From positions 1 to 33,240 of the forward strand of contig JAUCBJ010005418.1 of the NCBI GenBank assembly GCA_032718475.1: DNA of 33,240 nt, in the 5' to 3' direction. This document shows, piece by piece, positions 28,411-33,240 of this stretch (position 1 is the first letter of the stretch; every line of letters starts with the position of its first letter). The position numbers and the translations under genes were made by a program. The DNA comes from Nemertoderma westbladi (Eukaryota > Xenacoelomorpha > Nemertodermatida > Nemertodermatidae). Under the pieces are notes generated by a model that was not told the origin of the DNA, did no database searches, and saw nothing but the letters and a program-made list of their open reading frames with translations.

Positions 28411-29245
28411 CTATTTCTTTCTCTGATACGCCTTTCGCCTCTTCGCCCGTCGACTCTCGTCGATCGCTAGAGCTGGAAGGGGAGCGTCAACATCCATCGT
28501 GAGCAACGCTTCGGCTTGTCTCCTGGCGGCTCTTCCTAAAAGAGCGTTCGCATAGTCGTTCCGGACGTCCACTTTTATATCCGACCCGATTTTAATGACG
28601 TCGAAGTTGAAGACTTCGAGTCTTTTGGATTTTCGGAGGTAGTAACCAGATCGCTCCGGCTGCCTGCACTTCCTGTCTGGGTGTCGGGAATATTCGACAC
28701 ACCAATACCAAACCATCCAGGGTTCCGAGGACGACGACCAAGGATCGACCGTATTCTTTCGCCCCGTACTTTTCCTGGATGTCATCGCGATTCTGGATGA
28801 TCAATATACATTCCTCTCGTAGCATCGCCGTACACTCTGACAGGTTTCCCCAGTGGGCGAGGTACGTACTCTTGTCGTCGACGAAACTTTGACATCGCGC
28901 CAATGCAATCGCTTTCGAGGTGGGCGTCGCGTTTCCCTCGTTGTCGTATATCAAACATCGGGATTTGTAGACGCTTTGCCGGAACGTTTCCCAGAATGAC
29001 GACTCGTCCCCTCCGGTTGCCTTTGCGTTCCGAGTTCTTTTCAGTCTCGTACTTGCATCGGACAACCGGAGCTCTCGTAGGTACCGGGAATCCGGTCCCT
29101 CTCGCGCGGTGAATTTAACGACTCGCACATTCTCATTTATCAGGGCATTCCAATTCGTATCAAAGTTAGGGGATCCAGGTTGCAGATATTCCAGTAGATC
29201 TATCGTATTACGTAATTCGCCGATAATTTGGCGATTTGGGTCCAT
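28411..29245 (-). pseudogene. unidentified frameshifted coding sequence
   Basis: The minus-strand frame starts with MDPNRQIIGELRNTIDLLEY at 29245, is rich in charged residues (SRYLRELRLSDASTRLKR, then SFWETFRQSVYKSRCL) and runs to 28592. A second frame, offset by one base and overlapping at 28785-28592, continues with WYWCVEYSRHPDRKCRQPER, an FNFDVIKIGSDIKVDVRNDY block and a basic C-terminus (RRAKRRKAYQRKK) to a stop at 28411. Composition suggests one original protein of roughly 270-280 residues with a frameshift near 28700-28790. The GC content and strand match the BEL pol 1.2 kb away, and it lies 3' of that pol, where some retroelements carry an extra gene. It shows no signal peptide, no membrane segment and no zinc knuckle, so neither Env nor a typical Gag is supported. 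Family unknown. Confidence 0.5.
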
Positions 29246-29782
29246 ATTTACGATTATGTCCGTTGCAAATTAGATCAGTTAATTATAAGTCCAGAAAGTC
29301 TGAAACTATAGTGATTGCAGAATAATTCGGTTTATTAAATAACATTGCTATATAGGCATCTACCATCTATTGCTAATACATTCAGCATTTGCAGTTACTA
29401 TAGCTATACATTAATATCCAACCAGTTTTGACTTTTTATGTCCTCTTCTTTTTTTCAATTCTTTTATTAATACATTTTATACATTTTTTTGTCTTTTTTC
29501 CATTTCTCATTATTATTTCATTTCACATTTCATTATTTCAACATATATTTCATCATTTAGTTCCACCATTTATTCTCGATTTTGTTTATTTCCACATCAT
29601 CATTGGGGTTATAGCCCCCCGGCTATCATCATTTGTTATAAGCGCAGCACCAGGGTGCGCATCATTACATTTTCATCACCATACGCGTCATCATTCGGTT
29701 TATAGTAGAGTTGTCTGTTTTTTTTCATCATTTCCAACTACATTCAATCATCATCTTTGGTAGATTTTTGTTGTGGAAGGGG
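29246..29782. other. T-rich stretch, no gene
   Basis: Bases 29430-29590 are dominated by T and C with ATTTCATCATT-like words. The frame at 29428-29763 is a compositional artefact of T runs (Phe/Ile/His-rich). Confidence 0.5.
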
Positions 29783-30205
29783 TGTTACGCGGCAATCTGG
29801 GATCTACAGCTGGACTCGTTACACCGCCTACGCCCCAAACTGCGCACGTAACGGACAATGAAGATGCTGGGAGTGAAGTCACGTGGAATGCACCAGGGAC
29901 CCACCAGAATAACACTCCCAACAACATAAAGCTCAGCCGACGAAGTCATGTGGGATGGGGTTACGCAACATTCTGGGATCTACAGCTGGACTCGTTATAC
30001 TGCCTACGCCCCAAAATCCACGCAACGGTCCCACCAGAATAACGCGACTGAGAACATAAAACCTCTATCGTCGAAGTCATGTGGATGCACCATGGACCCA
30101 CCAGAATAACGGGATAGAGGGGGTGTTGCGCGGCAATCCGGGATCTACAGCTGGACTCGTTACACCGCCTACGCCCCGAACTGCGCACGCAACGGACAAC
30201 ATAAC
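29783..30205. repeat. ~170-bp minisatellite, about 2.5 copies
   Basis: GGGATCTACAGCTGGACTCG recurs with GATC at 29801, 29977 and 30142 (spacings 176 and 165). Each is followed by CGCCTACGCCCC, and the CCACCAGAATAAC and GTCGAAGTCATGTGG blocks recur between copies. It sits between the frame at 29245 and the end of pol. Frames on either strand follow the repeat and are not genes. Confidence 0.9.
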
Positions 30206-30468
30206 ATACTACAATGGATACAATGAATTCCACTTCAAATCTTTACCATTTCCAATAATCCAAAACCGTTGGTCCTGATGACCAAAATCAGGGTAAACAA
30301 TACATAAACGACCCTGCGTCAGTCGAAACATCTTCAGGGTGACGCTGGACTCCACATAACACACGAGGAAACACAAATACCATTGCGTGGTTACAGTTGT
30401 TTAAAGGGGGGTCCATTTACATTGTCAGTAAATCACAGTTTAAAGTTTGTCAACAGGATGAGAAGGGT

Positions 30469-32966
30469 TTAAACGGGTTTATCATTGTCACCAATCTCCG
30501 CAGCAGGATCCTGAGTAGGGAACTTATCACCTCTCGTAGAGTCACCGCTGTCATTGCCTTCAAGAAGGCACAGCCTCTGGATAGGGCGTTGGTAGTAGCC
30601 CTTTGCCGTTCGTATCGTCACAGTCCTCGCAAGTCCGTCTTTGCTCGGGTGTATTGCCGCGACTCGCGCCACAGGCCAGTGGACGCAGTCTTTGAGATCT
30701 TCTTTTACTAGTACCATGTCGCCAACTGCGACATTCCTGTAGGTGTTGTTCCACTTCCTCCTGGTCCGGAGGGTTATGAGGTACTCCTGGGCCCAGATTC
30801 TCCACCAATGCGCTGCCAACGCTTGGGCCTTCTTCCAATTTGTATGTCTCGCGATATCGCTGGGATCCGGAAACATGGTCTCTGGGAGAACATGGGTTTT
30901 GGGTCTCCCCAGTAGGTGGTTAGGCAGAATTCGCAGAATGTTGTGCGGAGGGTGTCATGGGTTACCCGGGTGTCTCCTAGAGCGGCGCGCATGGACCGTT
31001 TCACTAAGTCGATCAGTTTCTCCCTTACCCCGCTTGTATGGGGTGCTAAGGGGGTCTGGAAGTGCCACTGTATCTGGTGTTCCTTCCAGACTTGGGATGC
31101 GGTGTTGTCAGTAAACCATCCCTCGATCGCCTCTCTAAGTTCTCGTTCTCCTCCCACAAAGTTTGTACCATTATCGGAATACATGTAGCGACATGTCCCG
31201 TTGTTCGCCACGAACCGACGCAGAGCGTTGATGAATGCGTGTAGCGTCAGGTTTACCACAATGTCTAGGTAGATTGCCCTAGACCTAAGGCAGGTGAAGA
31301 TGGCTCCCCAGCATTTGATGTTGGATCGCCGTTCGATGACCGTAAACGGTCCGAAGCAGTCCACTCCGGTGACGTAGAACGGTGGGGAATCTGCTTGTAG
31401 ACGGGTGGCTGGTAAGTCGGCCATCTTTTGGGTGAGTGGTGGCGCTAGATATCTTCTGCAGGTAAAGCAACGTTTCAACACTTTCCGGATCAGTGGCTGG
31501 ATGTGGGTGATCCAATATCTTTGTCTTATATTAGCTATAATCCAGTTCTGTCCTGCATGATGGTTTTCCTCGTGACATCGTTGAATTAATAGCTTGGCTA
31601 GTGTTGACGTTCCGGACAGAAGCGCCGGGTATTTAACCTCATATTCGACCGGGGCGTTTGCCATCCGGGTATTCAGTCGGATCAGTCCGTCCTCTCCCAT
31701 CATTGGTCTCAGCTGGTAGACTGGGCTGTCCGGTTTCAAGGTTTTGCCCGCACTAAGTTGTTCCCACTCATCGGGGAAACTTTCTCTCTGGACATATCCA
31801 ACGATACTCTTCTCCACGATAATGAGTTCTTGTATACTCCGTTGAACTATCGGTTTGTTGTCTTTCCACCGTAGGAAGTTGTGAAGGGTTATAATGTGGT
31901 GGATGAGCCGTCTCATTGATGAAGTTCGCTCGATCAACAGATGTAAAGACGCCGCTGGTTGAGTGATCGTCGCGACGTTATAGTGCCGGCCCGAGTCCTT
32001 TGCAGGCTCAGTCAGACAACTATAAATTTCCACTGCGTTGCTTCTATGGACTTTACGGATCTCTTTATCATCCTCGGAGTATTTTCCGCTATCGAGTTCG
32101 GGGTCGAATCGGGTACTCCATGTTAATTGTGGCTGCTGTAGGAATTCCGGGCCTGTAAGCCAGAGTTTGCTTTTACCGAGTTGTTTTGGGGTGGCGCCTC
32201 GGCTTGATAAGTCCGCTGGATTTTCTTTCCCGTTCACGTGGTGCCACTGTTCCCGGCCGGTACACTGTTTAATCTCCGTGGCTCGGTTCGCAACAAACGT
32301 AGTGTGACGCCGTGATGGAGAGTGGAGATAATAGAGAACTATACTCGAATCGACCCAGAAGTGTTGAGATTCGATGGGGATTCGTAGGTTCCGCATGACC
32401 ATGCGATTCTGTCTTACTGCCCAAACTGCAGCCTGTAGCTCGAGTCTTGGAATCGTTGCTACGAATTCCCCGGATACTGTCTTAGCTTTAGAAAATAAGA
32501 AGCTCGTATCGCCGTTTCCATCGTTGCTTAGTCTTCGTAAGAAGGTGACTAGGCCAATTCCGGTATTCGAAGCATCCGAGAAGGTATGGAGCTGGAAGAT
32601 ATCGGTGGGTAGTTTATCGAGGAAGAACGGTCGAGGTATCCGCATAAGATGTAGGTGTTCGAGCTGCTCCATCCATTTTCTCCATTTGACGCTGAGGTGT
32701 GGGGGGAGTTCTTCGTCCCATCCCAGTCCTTCTATCCACATTTCCTTAATCAGGTTCATTCCGGCCAAGGTTACTGGAGATATGAAATTTAGTGGGTCGA
32801 AGATGGCGCTTTTTATCGACAAACATCCCCTTTTTGTCATAGGCTTGGGTAGGGGTTTATATTTGAAAATGAATTCGTCTGATTCTATGTCCCATTCAAT
32901 CCCGAGTACACGGTGACGAATGTATATGTGGGGCTGCGCATTAATATTGGAGTGACATGCGGTCAA
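30469..32966 (-). mobile_element. truncated BEL/Pao LTR retrotransposon
   Basis: Only the 3' two-thirds of a Pao-type pol remain: the reverse transcriptase tail, RNase H and integrase. Gag, protease and the catalytic reverse transcriptase core, which would lie beyond 32966, are replaced by unrelated sequence, so the break is near 32950-32970. No polypurine tract or LTR could be identified downstream of 30469. It is an old, non-functional copy. Confidence 0.9.
30469..32966 (-). pseudogene. pol: BEL/Pao pol fragment (RT tail, RNase H, integrase), frameshifted
   Basis: The main frame (32966-30774) opens in the RT tail: VLGIEWD at residue 20 and IFDPLNFISPV near 55, both Pao landmarks. RNase H follows with FSDAS (D131), PRLELQA (E176), FWVDSS (D206) and NPADLSSRG (249-257). 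The integrase zinc module is H465, H469, C500, C503. The core has D536 in GVDCFGPF, D598 in SDNGTNF and E649 in SGVREKL, where the family usually has GG-x-W before the Glu, so Trp is Arg here. After about residue 675 the frame leaves the family. A second frame, starting upstream of NHLLGRP and ending at 30469, carries the usual Pao C-terminal region (YRNVAVGDMVL, then WPVARV and a G-RP-x-x-L block). A frameshift with loss of the usual N-SRPL segment near 30920-30960 explains this. The protein would be inactive. Confidence 0.9.
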
Positions 32967-33240
32967 GTATAACGTATGTGTATTCAGATATTATAAGAAG
33001 AGCAAACCAAGCATTAGGCCTAGATGAAAAGGGCAGTACAGAATTCAGAAGGCAGTATAAGTACTGGAATACTATACATACTTACTTCCTGGTTTCCATA
33101 GGTTGCCAAGCAACGAAAGGCGTTGTTAAGCAACGATATAAACAACTGAGTTTGTGGTATGAACTAAGTACGCCTAAAATAAACTGTCACCGCACAGCGG
33201 TGAAAAAAAAACGGTTTTCCTAGGCTGTCAAGCAACGGAA
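32967..33240. other. sequence replacing the 5' part of pol; RFX-like X-box motifs
   Basis: The polymerase frame stops matching its family at about 32960. Beyond it lie GTTGCCAAGCAAC (33102-33114), CGTTGTTAAGCAACG (33121-33135, a CGTTG/CAACG inverted pair) and GCTGTCAAGCAAC near 33224, all close to the RFX X-box. CACCGC-ACA-GCGGTG (33188-33202) is a perfect hairpin. The plus-strand frame at 32957-33223 shows no recognised domain. Confidence 0.4.

Noticed and set aside
29428-29763. Hydrophobic 111-codon frame resembling membrane segments
   Set aside because: Phe/Ile/His richness comes from T-rich repeats; no conserved pattern.
29961-30278. Small frames with repeated Ser/Cys/Arg or Gly/Thr/Pro peptides
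   Set aside because: They follow the 165-176-bp minisatellite units.
30743-32916. Plus-strand frames opposite the BEL pol
   Set aside because: They are antisense shadows of a well-identified minus-strand pol.
32957-33223. 88-codon plus-strand frame beside the pol break
   Set aside because: It reads plausibly at first but ends in a poly-Lys run from an A tract and overlaps the start of the pol fragment; no domain is recognised.

Overview
This window looks like intergenic or heterochromatin-like DNA from an AT-rich metazoan genome, most likely an invertebrate. The evidence is GT-AG introns, a BEL/Pao retrotransposon (a group known only from animals), a LINE C-terminal remnant, piggyBac-like and hairpin-type non-autonomous elements, and dense tandem repeats. 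An arthropod is a reasonable guess, but the sequence does not prove it. There are no bacterial operons and no CRISPR array.

Layout. Bases 1-1300 hold no gene. From 1302 to about 4560 there are two full copies and one partial copy of a ~1.49-kb unit in direct tandem. Each full copy carries a 42-nt nested hairpin. The third copy appears to have been split by a 109-bp tandem repeat and a 1.6-kb (GAGCC)n satellite (4873-6497). Bases 6667-7416 carry a phase 0-0 coding exon with good splice sites and a decayed duplicate. Then come a 145-bp tandem repeat (7612-8215), an element with long inverted arms (8641-9616), another member of the hairpin-repeat family (9631-10248), and a possible LTR edge near 11904. 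A stop-interrupted fragment of a conserved invertebrate protein family lies at 12813-13055, and a LINE 3' end at 13824-14140.

The most interesting region is 14.5-20.5 kb. Two divergent paralogous genes lie there on opposite strands (14536-15382 plus; 20494-19749 minus). They share protein similarity and an intron at the same codon and phase, and look OB-fold-like. Between them are a Ser/Thr-rich gene ending in a PHD-like cysteine cluster (16332-17271, frameshifted) and a minus-strand C2H2 zinc-finger terminal exon (18394-18753). Together with the exon at 6667-6888 this suggests a multi-exon nucleic-acid-binding gene family, perhaps carried by a transposon.

From 20510 to 22070 lies a piggyBac-like non-autonomous element. 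It has TTAA-type ends, a G-tract hairpin at both ends and five internal ~162-bp repeats built around a TTTGGTGC/GCACCAAA palindrome. Bases 22.1-26.4 kb hold microsatellite-like DNA, a short inverted-repeat element, a duplicated CTCF-like core and uncharacterised sequence. A 73-74-nt tRNA-derived sequence lies at 26391-26464 (minus). The right end (27.4-33.0 kb) is more GC-rich. It has two minisatellites, an unidentified frameshifted minus-strand reading frame (29245-28411) and a 5'-truncated, frameshifted BEL/Pao pol (32966-30469, minus).
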